A stretch of 64,000 nucleotides of DNA from Flavobacterium pisciphilum (GCF_020905345.1 NZ_JAJJMO010000001.1:2542001-2606000), one strand, 5' to 3'; shown: positions 43,325 through 53,779, counted from the stretch's first letter. The notes: a model not told the origin generated them from the sequence alone. A program made the numbers and translations.

Positions 43325-46300
43325 TTAATTTAACTTGAAATTTACCTGCATTTTCTCCAATTCTTGCAATAACTCATTACTGATTTTCACTTTTAGCCTT
43401 CTACTTGGCATAGTCAGCTTCGTAACTACGTTTATTTCCTCAACCTCAGTAACTTCCGCTGTTTTAGCACTCATAGCATCATCGCCATCTTCATTTTCAT
43501 CTACAAAAACTGCATCGTCAGCCTCCTCAAACTCAGTCGTAGTCTCAACCAAGCGCTTTATTTTTTCTAATTCCATGATTTCAAAAGTCACTGTATTATC
43601 CCCTTTATTCTCGTTAAATAACTGGCTCAACTTATGAATAAACTCTGTTTGCAAATCTTTTATGTTCAACAACAAAATCAATTTCTTAGCAAAAGCTTCT
43701 AAAATATCTTGTAATTGTCTGATTTCAACAAACTGTAATCTTGGATCAGATTTTTTACCAGTATCGTGATTTACCCAACCATCTTTAATTAACACCTTCA
43801 AGAAAGCAAAGTTATTTTGAATCAAGAAATGGCGAAATTTCAAGTATTCTTCACCAAAAATTTTGAATTCATAACTTTCATCATATCCTTCTAAATTAAA
43901 TATTGCCCAACCTTTTCCATTTTTAGCGACACGATGCTGCACGTTATTTATAATTCCAGCAAAATTTAGATTTTTACCAACATATTCATTCATGCTTTTC
44001 AAGGCTTCTAATCTGGCATTACAGAAATATTTCATCTCAAATCTAAAATCATCTAATGGGTGTCCTGAGATATAAATCCCAACAACATCTTTCTCTTTGG
44101 CCAATTTTTCCATCGTACTCCAATCTTCACAAGGAGGTATCACTGGCTCAGCGATTTGCACCTCACTAGTTTCTCCAAACAAACTCACTTGTGATGAATT
44201 TTCATTTTCTTGAAACTTCGATCCATAACGAATTGCCTTTTCATAAAAAGTAATTCCATCACCATCATCATGAAAATATTGCGCTCTCGTCGTTCCTTCA
44301 AATGAATCAAATCCACCAGCAAGAGCCAAATTTTCAATTGCTTTTTTATTAGCCGCACGCAAATCTATTCGTTTAGCCAAATCAAAAATCGATTTATATT
44401 TACCTTCTTTTCTACTTTCTACAATTGTTGCTACAGCTCCAGAACCAACTCCTTTAATGGCTCCCATTCCAAAACGTACTGCATATTCATCATTTACAGT
44501 GAATTTATAAAACGACTCATTTACATCTGGTCCTAAAACCTGTAATCCCATTCGTTTACATTCCTCCATAAAAAACGAAACCTGCTTGATATCATTCATA
44601 TTATTCGAAAGAACCGCCGCCATATATTCTGCAGGATAATGCGCTTTTAAATAAGCCGTTTGATATGCAATCCAAGCATAGCAAGTCGAGTGTGATTTAT
44701 TAAAGGCATAACTCGCAAAAGCTTCCCAGTCTTTCCAAATCTTCTCTAGCACTTTTGCATCATGTCCTTTTGCAGCAGCTTGCTCCACAAACTTAGGCTT
44801 CATTTTATCCAGTACTTCCTTTTGCTTCTTACCCATCGCTTTACGCAAAACGTCGGCCTCACCTTTTGTAAAACCAGCCAGCGATTGTGACAAAAGCATT
44901 ACCTGCTCTTGGTAAACCGTAATTCCGTAGGTTTCTCCCAAATATTCCTCACAGGCATCTAAATCGTATTTGATTTCTTCTTCTCCATTTTTTCTTCGAA
45001 CAAATGATGGAATATACTCTAATGGTCCTGGACGATATAAGGCATTCATCGCAATTAAATCTCCAAAAACCGTTGGCTTAAGATCCTTCATGTATTTCTG
45101 CATTCCAGGTGACTCATATTGGAAGATACCAACCGTTTCTCCTCTTTGGAAAAGCGCATAGGTTTCAACATCGTCAATCGGAAATTCATCTGGATTTAAG
45201 TCAATTCCGTTTCTATATTTTACCAGCTTTACCGTATCTTTTATCAATGTAAGGGTCTTCAGACCCAAGAAGTCCATTTTAAGTAATCCGGCACTTTCTG
45301 CAACCGAGTTATCAAACTGTGTTACATATAAATCAGAATCTTTGGCAGTTGTAACCGGAACGAAATTCGTAATATCCGATGGTGTAATAATTACCCCACA
45401 GGCATGAATTCCGGTATTTCGCATCGATCCCTCAAGGATTTTTGCTTGTTGAATTGTCTCACCAGCCAAATCATCTTCATTGGCAATAGCAATTAATTCT
45501 TTTATATTATCAAACTCATCTGAACGAAGTGCTTTTTTAACCTCATCTTCACTTTCTGAAATAAAACGTGCCAAATTCCATTTTGACGGCATCATTCCCG
45601 GAATCAGTTTTGCAATCCTATCAGCTTCAAACAATGGTAAATCTAATACACGAGCCGTATCACGAATCGCCGATTTGGTTGCCATTTTACCATAAGTAAT
45701 AATTTGCGCAACCTGATTTTTACCATATTTATTGATTACATAATCCATAACTCGACCACGACCCTCATCATCAAAATCGATATCAATATCGGGCATGGAT
45801 ACACGATCGGGATTAAGGAAACGCTCAAAAAGCAAATCATACTTAATGGGGTCAATATTGGTAATTCCTAAACAATATGCCACTGCTGAACCTGCAGCAG
45901 ATCCACGCCCCGGCCCTACCGAAACATCCATGTTTCGAGCCTCAGCAATGAAATCCTGACAAATCAAAAAGTAACCCGGATACCCAGAATTCGAAATCGT
46001 TAATAACTCAAAGTCCAAACGTTCCTGAATAGATTCTGTAATTTCACCATATCGCCTCTTCGCACCTGTCATAGTAAGGTGTCGCAGATATTTATTTTCA
46101 CCACGTACACCGCCATCTGCTTCATCTTCTACTACTAAAAATTCCTCAGGAATATCAAACTTTGGAAGTAATACATCACGATAAAGTGAATAAATTTCGA
46201 CTTTATCTACGATTTCCTGAATATTTATAATAGCTTCTGGCAAATCCATAAAGAGCTTTTTCATCTCTTCTGGCGACTTATAATAGTACTCCTGATTTGG

Positions 46301-47854
46301 TAATCCGTAACGATAGCCACGACCACGACCAATTGGAGTGGCTTGTTTTTCACCATCTTTTACACACAATAAAATATCGTGCGCATTGGCATCTTCTTTA
46401 TTTAAATAATAAGTATTATTGGTCGCAATTAACTTCACATTGTGTTTCTGAGAAAACTCAATCAAGGTTTTGTTCACCCGATTCTCATCTTCCTGATTGT
46501 GACGCATAACTTCTAGATAGAAATCATCTCCAAATTGTTCTTTCCACCAAATCAAAGCTTCTTCAGCTTGATTTTCACCGATATTCAAAATTTTACTCTG
46601 AATCTCTCCATACAAATTCCCAGACAAAACCATGATGTCTTCTTTGTATTGCTCGACAATTTTTCGATCAATTCTAGGAACATAATAAAATCCGTCTGTA
46701 AAAGCAATCGACGACATTTTAGCTAGATTGTGATACCCTTTTTTATTTTTAGCCAACAGTACAATCTGATTACCATTGTCCTTTTTACTCTTATCTAAGT
46801 GATTATCACAAACATTGAATTCGCAACCCACAATCGGTTTTATTTCAGTTTCTGTTGGTTCTTCACCACTTTCTACTAAAGCTTTATTCTTACCTGATGC
46901 AGCTTTATTATGATTCATAACGGCGCTCACAAAGTGAAAAGCCCCCATCATATTTCCAGTATCCGTCATAGCAACGGCTGGCATTCCATTTTTAGCTGTA
47001 GCCGCAACAATATTCCCAATACCTATAGTCGATTGTAAAACCGAAAACTGGGTATGATTATGCAAATGCGAATATTTAGCTGCTTTAAAATCTTCTAAAT
47101 CTGACTCTGAAACTGTTGCTTGTTTATCATCTGATTCAAAAGCTCTTAATTGCTCTCTGATTTTATCAGAAGCTGCTTTTAAATTGATATGTTTTAGACC
47201 AATAAGTTTGATCTCCTGAGGGTTTTTATTTTGAAATTCTCCAAAATAATCCTTCGGAACATCTAATTCTTCTTTGGTAAAAACTTCTCTTCTTATTAAT
47301 TCAAGAAAACAACGTGTAGTTGCCTCAACATCGGCTGTTGCGTTGTGCGCTTCTGCAAAAGGTTTATTAAAAAGATAACTATGTAGCTCTGTTAATGTTG
47401 GCAATTTAAATCTTCCTCCACGTCCTCCTGGCAGTTGCAATAACGAAGCCGTAACCTCGGTACAAGTATCAAGAACCGGCATAGTGCTCATAGGTGAATC
47501 AACACCCATTCGGTGAAATTCAGCTCCCATAATATTAACATCGAAACCTAAATTCTGACCTACAATAAATTTAGTTTTACTTAATGCAATATTAAATTTC
47601 TCTAAAACTTCTTGTAATGAAATTCCATCGGCTTCAGCCAACTCAGTAGAAATTCCGTGAATACGCTCTGCATCATACGGAATATTAAATCCATCTGGCT
47701 TAACCAGATAATCCTGATGCTCTATAAGTTTCCCCATATCATCGTGCAACTGCCATGCTATTTGAATACAGCGAGGCCAGTTGTCTGAATCAGTAATAGG
47801 TGCGTCCCAACGTTTAGGTAGTCCAGTAGTTTCGGTATCGAATATTAAGTACAT
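43325..47854 (-). CDS. dnaE: DNA polymerase III alpha subunit with fused DnaQ-like exonuclease (1509 aa)
   Basis: Residues 1-190 are a complete DEDDh proofreading exonuclease: IFDTETTGLP (D6, E8), GQNLGFDVNIMG (D105) and AEAHNATADVE (H170, D175). A PHP domain begins at about 260 (SHLHNHTQFS). The catalytic polymerase part has GPGRGSAAGSAVAY near 648 and PDIDIDFDD near 688-696. An OB domain follows near 1290 (LNFAGIINNVQHR). DnaE is normally near 1160 residues; the extra part is mostly the N-terminal fusion. The PHP metal ligands look partly lost (TDTG in place of TDHG, NNTYYL in place of NDxHYL), consistent with proofreading by the fused exonuclease. Monocistronic. Confidence 0.95.
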   Translation of the reverse strand: MYLIFDTETTGLPKRWDAPITDSDNWPRCIQIAWQLHDDMGKLIEHQDYLVKPDGFNIPYDAERIHGISTELAEADGISLQEVLEKFNIALSKTKFIVGQNLGFDVNIMGAEFHRMGVDSPMSTMPVLDTCTEVTASLLQLPGGRGGRFKLPTLTELHSYLFNKPFAEAHNATADVEATTRCFLELIRREVFTKEELDVPKDYFGEFQNKNPQEIKLIGLKHINLKAASDKIREQLRAFESDDKQATVSESDLEDFKAAKYSHLHNHTQFSVLQSTIGIGNIVAATAKNGMPAVAMTDTGNMMGAFHFVSAVMNHNKAASGKNKALVESGEEPTETEIKPIVGCEFNVCDNHLDKSKKDNGNQIVLLAKNKKGYHNLAKMSSIAFTDGFYYVPRIDRKIVEQYKEDIMVLSGNLYGEIQSKILNIGENQAEEALIWWKEQFGDDFYLEVMRHNQEDENRVNKTLIEFSQKHNVKLIATNNTYYLNKEDANAHDILLCVKDGEKQATPIGRGRGYRYGLPNQEYYYKSPEEMKKLFMDLPEAIINIQEIVDKVEIYSLYRDVLLPKFDIPEEFLVVEDEADGGVRGENKYLRHLTMTGAKRRYGEITESIQERLDFELLTISNSGYPGYFLICQDFIAEARNMDVSVGPGRGSAAGSAVAYCLGITNIDPIKYDLLFERFLNPDRVSMPDIDIDFDDEGRGRVMDYVINKYGKNQVAQIITYGKMATKSAIRDTARVLDLPLFEADRIAKLIPGMMPSKWNLARFISESEDEVKKALRSDEFDNIKELIAIANEDDLAGETIQQAKILEGSMRNTGIHACGVIITPSDITNFVPVTTAKDSDLYVTQFDNSVAESAGLLKMDFLGLKTLTLIKDTVKLVKYRNGIDLNPDEFPIDDVETYALFQRGETVGIFQYESPGMQKYMKDLKPTVFGDLIAMNALYRPGPLEYIPSFVRRKNGEEEIKYDLDACEEYLGETYGITVYQEQVMLLSQSLAGFTKGEADVLRKAMGKKQKEVLDKMKPKFVEQAAAKGHDAKVLEKIWKDWEAFASYAFNKSHSTCYAWIAYQTAYLKAHYPAEYMAAVLSNNMNDIKQVSFFMEECKRMGLQVLGPDVNESFYKFTVNDEYAVRFGMGAIKGVGSGAVATIVESRKEGKYKSIFDLAKRIDLRAANKKAIENLALAGGFDSFEGTTRAQYFHDDGDGITFYEKAIRYGSKFQENENSSQVSLFGETSEVQIAEPVIPPCEDWSTMEKLAKEKDVVGIYISGHPLDDFRFEMKYFCNARLEALKSMNEYVGKNLNFAGIINNVQHRVAKNGKGWAIFNLEGYDESYEFKIFGEEYLKFRHFLIQNNFAFLKVLIKDGWVNHDTGKKSDPRLQFVEIRQLQDILEAFAKKLILLLNIKDLQTEFIHKLSQLFNENKGDNTVTFEIMELEKIKRLVETTTEFEEADDAVFVDENEDGDDAMSAKTAEVTEVEEINVVTKLTMPSRRLKVKISNELLQELEKMQVNFKLN

Positions 47855-47963
47855 AGTTTTCTTTAAAAGACAATTTTTAAAATTCCAAATTCCAATTATC
47901 TCTATTCTAAATCCCTGATAACAAGAACTAAATAAAAGCGCTGGATGGAAAATGGAGGAACTA

Positions 47964-47971
47964 CAAATTTA
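47964..47971 (-). promoter_or_regulatory. -7 promoter element of dnaE
   Basis: TAAATTTG on the - strand, an exact TAnnTTTG, about 110 bases before the dnaE ATG. The region from 47855 to 48179 holds no gene and serves as the divergent promoter region. Confidence 0.5.
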
Positions 47972-48139
47972 GTCTTTTTTTGAGCTATTAAAAAAGGAAG
48001 TTATCAACAAGGGAGAGCAAAATGACAACTTAAAAATAAAGATACACATCGCAACAAAAACAGATTTTTCTGTCCAAAACAGATAATATAGTATTGAAAT
48101 AGAGTAAGAAAATACAACAAAAAACAATGTAGCACAAGT

Positions 48140-48147
48140 TACTTTTG
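48140..48147 (+). promoter_or_regulatory. -7 promoter element of the T9SS cargo operon
   Basis: TACTTTTG matches TAnnTTTG exactly, 33 bases before the ATG at 48180. Confidence 0.55.
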
Positions 48148-48179
48148 CCCCTTTAATCTCTAAAAGAAATTAATTTAAT

Positions 48180-49703
48180 ATGAAAAAAACTTTAGTTTTT
48201 TGTTTTAGTGTATTAATCACTAATTTTTTAATTGCTCAGCAATCAGTTACTATAAGTGGACCAGCGTCTGTAGAAGTAGGAGTCCCTTATAATTATACCT
48301 TTGAATTTAAACCTATTTACCCTTGGTTAAATGCTGTTCAAGCAGATGGTTATATTATTACAAATTGGATTGTTTCAACAGGAACAAATGGTAGTACAGG
48401 CTCTATTCCTGGATACATTGGAAACCCTAGTAATCAAAGTAGTTATCTTAATGATGGTACTTATAACAATTCAAACCCAAAAACAATCCCAATCCAATGG
48501 GGAAACAGTACTTATTTGAGTAGCGATAAGATAACTGTAAAGTTAAGTGGTATCTATATAAAAAAAAGCACTGGTCAACATATTGGGTATTTTAATTTCC
48601 AGCCACAAGCTGAACAATCGGTAACTGTGCAAAGGTTAATAAATCCTATTATTAGTGGAAATACATCTATATTAAACTGTAACCAAGCTCCTGTAACATA
48701 TCTGGTATCTAATGCAACCAATGGGGATAGTTTCCAATGGGAAGTAACAAATGGCGCCGAAATTTCGGGTTCTAGTACGGTTACCTCGGTGATAGTAAAA
48801 CCTCCTTTAACTGGAGATTTTAATGTAGGGTGTATAGTTAAAAGAACAGCTGCAAACATCAATTATTATGTCGGTACTGGTAACAAAATAACAAGAACAT
48901 CACGTTCAGCAGTATGGTCAACTAATCCTGTTAATCAAACCTTTTTATGTAAAAGTTCTGGATTAATATTTTCAATCGACAATCAAACTGATATTGATAA
49001 TGTGTTTTGGAATGCGCCAAATTGCACCATTTCAGTAGAAACTATTGTTAATGGTAAACGACAAGTTACCATCACACCAAATAGCTCTATAACTACCGGT
49101 TCAACATTGACAGTAAATGCAGTAGTTAATTTTGCAGGTGGATGTTCGGTAACAACACCGTCTAAAACATTTAATATTTCTGACAGTACAGCTCCTCCAA
49201 TACCCGACGGGTATATTAAAGTTGAAGATTGGGACTGTTATAGTGATTCTGGTTTAAAGTTAACATTTGTACCTACAACTCCCTTCACCAATGGAAGCAT
49301 AAGAGTTACTCCGTCTATAATGGCGCATCCTACTGTCTCAAGAAACATTAATGTTACTGTCACTTATACTAACTCCTGCACTGGAGCTATAGCTAGTAAA
49401 ATATACTCCTTAGACACACCAACTCCTTGTTTTGAAGCAAGATTAACTCCAAAAAGTGAGATTTCAGAAATTATAATTTCACCAAATCCTACAAACGGAA
49501 ATATTACAATAAAACTTCCAGAAATACTTTTTGGCAATTATCAGATTTTTAATCAAAATCAGAAATTAGTTCAAGAATCTAAATTCTACAATCAAGATGA
49601 ATTGCAAATTGAGCTTTCAAGCAAACTAAAAGGAGGGATTTATATTTTAAAAGTAATAACTGAAAAAAATGTCTTAACGGGCAAAATAATTTTAAACAAT
49701 TAA
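48180..49703 (+). CDS. Secreted adhesin-like protein with a type A T9SS sorting domain (507 aa)
   Basis: Signal peptide (FCFSVLITNFLIAQ) and an immunoglobulin-like N-terminal part (VTISGPASVEVGVPYNYTFEF); PKD/Ig-like strands follow, with several Cys (SILNCNQAPVTYLV, GCIVKRTAAN, APNCTISVE). The last 80 residues are a type A sorting domain: ISPNPTNGNITIKLPEI, YQIFNQNQKLVQES, LSSKLKGGIYILKVITEKNV, ending TGKIILNN. By family it is exported through the type IX machinery and anchored or released at the surface. It is two bases upstream of a beta-barrel gene. Confidence 0.85.
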   Translation: MKKTLVFCFSVLITNFLIAQQSVTISGPASVEVGVPYNYTFEFKPIYPWLNAVQADGYIITNWIVSTGTNGSTGSIPGYIGNPSNQSSYLNDGTYNNSNPKTIPIQWGNSTYLSSDKITVKLSGIYIKKSTGQHIGYFNFQPQAEQSVTVQRLINPIISGNTSILNCNQAPVTYLVSNATNGDSFQWEVTNGAEISGSSTVTSVIVKPPLTGDFNVGCIVKRTAANINYYVGTGNKITRTSRSAVWSTNPVNQTFLCKSSGLIFSIDNQTDIDNVFWNAPNCTISVETIVNGKRQVTITPNSSITTGSTLTVNAVVNFAGGCSVTTPSKTFNISDSTAPPIPDGYIKVEDWDCYSDSGLKLTFVPTTPFTNGSIRVTPSIMAHPTVSRNINVTVTYTNSCTGAIASKIYSLDTPTPCFEARLTPKSEISEIIISPNPTNGNITIKLPEILFGNYQIFNQNQKLVQESKFYNQDELQIELSSKLKGGIYILKVITEKNVLTGKIILNN

Positions 49704-49705
49704 AC

Positions 49706-50476
49706 ATGAAAAACTTAGTAATTGCCATGATCTTAAGTATTTCCTTTGCGGGAAATGCTCAAGATATAACTGATTTGCAAGTTGGAATAAATTTGAATCC
49801 TTTCTTTTTCACTAGAATAAATTCAAACTTCCCTTATAATAAAGACAAACAAGATTTGCCAAATGGTTTTGGTTTTGGACTCACAATCGAAAAAAACTGG
49901 AATGACAGTTGGGGTGTAAAAACTGGGTTTGAATATTCGAAACAAAACGAAAAATACTTTTTTGATGTCGTTGGAGACAATACAAGTATAAAATCAAGTT
50001 TTGAGTATTATAAAACCCCCATAACTGTTCAATATTATTATCGCTTAAAAGAAAAATTATTTTTAACATTTAATCAAGGAATACAGTTTTCTTTTCTGAA
50101 ATATTATAAAACAATTGCAGAAAATGAATATGAAATAAGAACACAAACTTCAGATTATAGTGAATATATTTCTTATCAACATCCAGAAAGAAATCAATAT
50201 TATAGTGACGAAGGAAAAATGCACAAAAAAACTTTATTTGGTATAATTGGTTCAATTGGTTTAAAAGGTTTTCTGTCAGATAAAATTTCCTATTCTACAA
50301 ATTTAAGATATGAATATGATTTCACTTCTGCAGATAATTTCCCTTACTATTCCGATACATCTGATTGGAATGATTCTGAAAAAACTACACATAATTTACG
50401 AATCGGGTTAGAATTAGGTCTGCAATATCATTTTTCAATAAATGATCGCTTTGATAAAAGCCCACATCGATTGTAA
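49706..50476 (+). CDS. Outer-membrane beta-barrel protein (256 aa)
   Basis: Signal peptide MKNLVIAMILSISFAGNAQ and then strands alternating in polarity: LQVGINLNPFFFTRINSNF, SWGVKTGFEYSKQNEKYF, TPITVQYYYRLKEKLFLTF, SYSTNLRYEYDF and the end RIGLELGLQYHFSIN. It is like the OMP_b-brl family. It follows the T9SS cargo gene by two bases, so it is cotranscribed and may act as its surface partner, in the style of PorP/SprF-cargo pairs. This is inference only. Confidence 0.75.
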   Translation: MKNLVIAMILSISFAGNAQDITDLQVGINLNPFFFTRINSNFPYNKDKQDLPNGFGFGLTIEKNWNDSWGVKTGFEYSKQNEKYFFDVVGDNTSIKSSFEYYKTPITVQYYYRLKEKLFLTFNQGIQFSFLKYYKTIAENEYEIRTQTSDYSEYISYQHPERNQYYSDEGKMHKKTLFGIIGSIGLKGFLSDKISYSTNLRYEYDFTSADNFPYYSDTSDWNDSEKTTHNLRIGLELGLQYHFSINDRFDKSPHRL

Positions 50477-50492
50477 AGATTGGTAGCTATAA

Positions 50493-50548
50493 TAATCAAT
50501 CCAAATTATTAAAACTCGTTATGTTTTTGATAATTTGGATTGATTATT
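50493..50548 (+). terminator. Long-stem terminator after the beta-barrel gene
   Basis: AATCAATCCAAATTAT pairs with ATAATTTGGATTGATT across a 20-base loop region and is followed by ATTTTCTTTT. The stem is 16 bp. Confidence 0.75.
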
Positions 50549-50585
50549 TTCTTTTATATTGAATGGTAGGTAAAATTTCTTCTAT

Positions 50586-51005
50586 TTACCCCTTGCTTTT
50601 CGCATACACCATCAAAGAAATAGCCAAATATGGAATGTCTTTTAAAATAAAAAAATCAGTTACAGGAAAACCTTCAACCATTTTAAAAACTCCTGGAGTC
50701 GTAAATAAGAAACTTAATGTAGTAATAAAAATAACCATTGATGCCAAAGCTGAATACATGGCTATCTTTTTATTAAAAAAGGACAATGCCAATCCAATTC
50801 CCGTAACAACCTCAAAGACCCCTATTATATTTGAAACCTGTTGAACCGACATCACCTTATACATCCAACCCATAGCAAAATGATTTTCAACTAGTCCTTT
50901 TATCGCCCCAGCCTCTACAGCTGTAAACTTAAAAAGCCCAACCCAAAGTAAAATAATAACAGTTCCAAAAACACCAATTCTGTAAGCAATCTGATTCAAG
51001 TTCAT
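50586..51005 (-). CDS. DUF417 (YkgB-like) membrane protein (139 aa)
   Basis: Four helices and the DUF417 layout: YRIGVFGTVIILLWVGLFKF, the block FTAVEAGAIKGLVENHFAMG, VFEVVTGIGLALSFF and TTLSFLFTTPGVFKMVEGFP. The ATG at 51005 (MNLNQIAYRIG) is chosen over one at 51056 because the extra 17 residues are basic and unlike the family. YkgB-like proteins are linked to reactive-chlorine responses in some bacteria. Monocistronic. Confidence 0.88.
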   Translation of the reverse strand: MNLNQIAYRIGVFGTVIILLWVGLFKFTAVEAGAIKGLVENHFAMGWMYKVMSVQQVSNIIGVFEVVTGIGLALSFFNKKIAMYSALASMVIFITTLSFLFTTPGVFKMVEGFPVTDFFILKDIPYLAISLMVYAKSKG

Positions 51006-51056
51006 AATTTTATATTTTTTTATTATTAGAAACTTCAATATTAATAGCTTATTCAC

Positions 51057-51504
51057 AAACCAAATGTCAGATAGTTGTCATTATCACTCATTTTTACATC
51101 CAACTACATTATTGTTTTTATTTTCATTCTAAAAAACAGAAAAACTTTTTTTTGGATGTCGTAGTATTTAAACAAAGAACACACCTAAAAAAAACCTTCA
51201 GAAAATACATTTTATTGTCAGTCAAAAAAAAGAAACACAAACTAATAATCATTACTATTTTAGTGTACTTTCCCACATTAAAACCCAACAAACACCCTAA
51301 AAACCAGTAAAATACAACAAAAACAACAAATCCTCAACAGCAAAAGCAATTAGAATAATCTCAATCAAAAAAGAAAACAAAAAATCAAATCAAAATACAA
51401 TTGCCAAACCAAAAACCAACAAAAACAATTAGCTAGCAATCTGTAAAACAGTTTGGGCATCGTATATAATCAAATATGCCAATTCTTGCATTTGTTTCTT
51501 TTTC
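51057..51504. other. Long A-rich gap before the leucine cluster
   Basis: More than 440 bases with many in-frame stops, especially A-rich on the + strand from 51280 to 51430 (AACAAAAACAACAAATCC-like tracts). A 16-codon frame, starting at 51476, is discussed among the findings. I see no gene or long hairpin. Its length upstream of a biosynthetic operon suggests regulation. Confidence 0.4.
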
Positions 51505-51512
51505 TAATTTTG
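51505..51512 (+). promoter_or_regulatory. -7 promoter element of the leucine cluster
   Basis: TAATTTTG is an exact TAnnTTTG match and lies 48 bases before the leuC ATG. No TTTG at the usual distance upstream. Confidence 0.55.
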
Positions 51513-51560
51513 TTATCCTCTTATAATTACATGGAAATTACAATTAAAAAATAGTTAAAA

Positions 51561-52955
51561 ATGAGTACTACATTATTCGACAAAGTATGGGATTCGCACG
51601 TAGTGCGTAAAATTGAAGATGGACCAGATGTGTTTTTCATTGACCGTCACTTCATTCATGAAGTTACAAGTCCTGTTGCTTTTTTAGGATTAAAATCCAG
51701 AGGCATCTCGGTTTTATACCCAGAACGCACTTTTGCAACTGCCGATCACAACACACCAACTATAAATCAACATTTACCTGTACAGGATGCTTTATCTGCT
51801 AACCAGTTAAAAGCACTTGAAGATAATGCAGCTGAATACGGAATTTCTCACTGGGGATTAGGCCATCAAAAAAATGGAATTGTTCACGTTGTAGGTCCTG
51901 AAAACGGAATTACACTACCAGGTGCAACTATAGTTTGTGGAGATTCACACACTTCAACTCACGGTGCTTTTGGAGCAATTGCTTTCGGAATAGGTACTTC
52001 TGAGGTTGAAATGGTTTTATCTACACAATGTATCATGCAACCGAAGCCAAAGAAAATGCGCATCAACGTAAATGGTGAATTAAGCAAAGGTGTTGGTCCA
52101 AAAGATGTTGCTCTTTATATTATTGCACAATTAACTACTTCAGGTGGCACAGGATATTTTGTTGAATACGCTGGAAACGTTTTTGAAAACATGTCTATGG
52201 AGGGTCGTATGACTGTTTGTAATTTAAGTATCGAAATGGGTGCTCGTGGAGGAATGATTGCTCCTGATCAAAAAACATTCGACTTTCTTGAAGGAAGATT
52301 ATTTGCTCCAAAAGGGGAAGCATGGGACAAAGCTGTTGCATACTGGAAAACTTTAAAAACTGATGCTGATGCTGTTTTTGATGCAGAACTAAACATCAAA
52401 GCATCTGATATCGAACCAATGATTACTTATGGTACTAATCCTGGAATGGGAATTGGTATCTCTAAAAATATTCCGAACGCCAATCAAGTTGAAGGTGGTG
52501 AGGAAACCTACAAAAAATCTTTAGCCTATATGGGCTTTCACGAAAATGATGTAATGATTGGAAAACCAATTGACTTTGTTTTCTTAGGAAGTTGTACCAA
52601 TGGTCGAATCGAAGACTTTAGAGCTTTTACCGAAATTGTAAAAGGTCGTAAAAAAGCCGACAATGTAACTGCTTGGCTAGTTCCTGGTTCTCACGTTGTT
52701 GAGGCACAAATTAAAGAAGAAGGTCTTTTAGATATTTTAACCGAAGCTGGCTTTGTATTACGTCAACCAGGTTGTTCAGCATGTTTAGCTATGAATGATG
52801 ATAAAGTTCCTGCTGGAAAATATGCGGTAAGTACCTCTAACAGAAACTTCGAAGGTCGTCAAGGTCCTGGATCAAGAACACTTTTAGCTAGTCCAATTAT
52901 GGCTGCCGCAGCTGCTGTTACTGGAAAACTAACTGACCCAAGAGAACTTTTTTAA
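51561..52955 (+). CDS. leuC: 3-isopropylmalate dehydratase large subunit
   Basis: Isomerises 2-isopropylmalate to 3-isopropylmalate with LeuD. The iron-sulphur cluster Cys are in [13 protein letters not shown] (about residue 345) and [11 protein letters not shown] (about 407 and 410). Other family blocks are [26 protein letters not shown] and [12 protein letters not shown]. 464 residues, the bacterial LeuC length. First gene of leuC-leuD-leuA-like-leuB; 96 bases separate it from leuD. Confidence 0.97.
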   Translation: MSTTLFDKVWDSHVVRKIEDGPDVFFIDRHFIHEVTSPVAFLGLKSRGISVLYPERTFATADHNTPTINQHLPVQDALSANQLKALEDNAAEYGISHWGLGHQKNGIVHVVGPENGITLPGATIVCGDSHTSTHGAFGAIAFGIGTSEVEMVLSTQCIMQPKPKKMRINVNGELSKGVGPKDVALYIIAQLTTSGGTGYFVEYAGNVFENMSMEGRMTVCNLSIEMGARGGMIAPDQKTFDFLEGRLFAPKGEAWDKAVAYWKTLKTDADAVFDAELNIKASDIEPMITYGTNPGMGIGISKNIPNANQVEGGEETYKKSLAYMGFHENDVMIGKPIDFVFLGSCTNGRIEDFRAFTEIVKGRKKADNVTAWLVPGSHVVEAQIKEEGLLDILTEAGFVLRQPGCSACLAMNDDKVPAGKYAVSTSNRNFEGRQGPGSRTLLASPIMAAAAAVTGKLTDPRELF

Positions 52956-53051
52956 ATGACTTTATGCTTTAAGCATAAAACTCAATAACAAAATAAAAAT
53001 GCTGTACAAAAAAGCTTACTACTTATTACCTACAGCCTAAAGCAAAAAACA

Positions 53052-53648
53052 ATGGCATACGATAAATTTAACATACTTACTAGCAGTGCAGTACCACTGC
53101 CAATTGAAAACGTAGATACAGATCAAATTATTCCTGCACGTTTCTTGAAAGCTACAAAACGCGAAGGTTTTGGAGACAATCTTTTTAGAGACTGGAGATA
53201 CAATGGAGATGATTCTCCAAAAACAGATTTTGTTTTAAACAATTCTACTTACTCAGGAAAAATTCTTGTTGGAGGAAAAAACTTTGGTTCTGGATCCTCT
53301 AGAGAACACGCCGCTTGGGCAGTTTACGATTACGGATTTCGCGCTGTAGTTTCTAGTTTCTTTGCAGACATCTTTAAAGGAAATTGTTTAAACATTGGAG
53401 TTTTACCTGTACAAGTTAGCCCTGAATTTGCTGATACAATCTTTAAAGCAATTGAAGCTGACCCTAAAACAGAGTTAGAAATTAATCTACCTGAACAGAC
53501 AATTACTTTATTGGCAACTGGACAAAAAGAATCTTTTGCAATTAACGGCTACAAAAAGAACAATATGGTTAATGGCTTTGATGACATTGACTACCTACAA
53601 AACATAAAAGAAGATATCGTAGCTTTTGCTGATAAGCTTCCTTATTAA
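53052..53648 (+). CDS. leuD: 3-isopropylmalate dehydratase small subunit
   Basis: Swivel domain partner of LeuC. Diagnostic blocks are NVDTDQIIPARFLK, GKNFGSGSSREHAAWAVYDY and FADIFKGNCLNIGVLPV. 198 residues, normal length. Located between leuC and the synthase gene on the same strand. Confidence 0.97.
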   Translation: MAYDKFNILTSSAVPLPIENVDTDQIIPARFLKATKREGFGDNLFRDWRYNGDDSPKTDFVLNNSTYSGKILVGGKNFGSGSSREHAAWAVYDYGFRAVVSSFFADIFKGNCLNIGVLPVQVSPEFADTIFKAIEADPKTELEINLPEQTITLLATGQKESFAINGYKKNNMVNGFDDIDYLQNIKEDIVAFADKLPY

Positions 53649-53779
53649 GACAACAAATAAAAGCAGTTACACTAGCTTCAGCTTTAATACTGGGCTAGCA
53701 ACTGCTTTCATAATTTTTATTTCAAACCACTCTATACAATTTCAAACAAAAAGAAATAGGTATTAGCACCCAGTTTATA

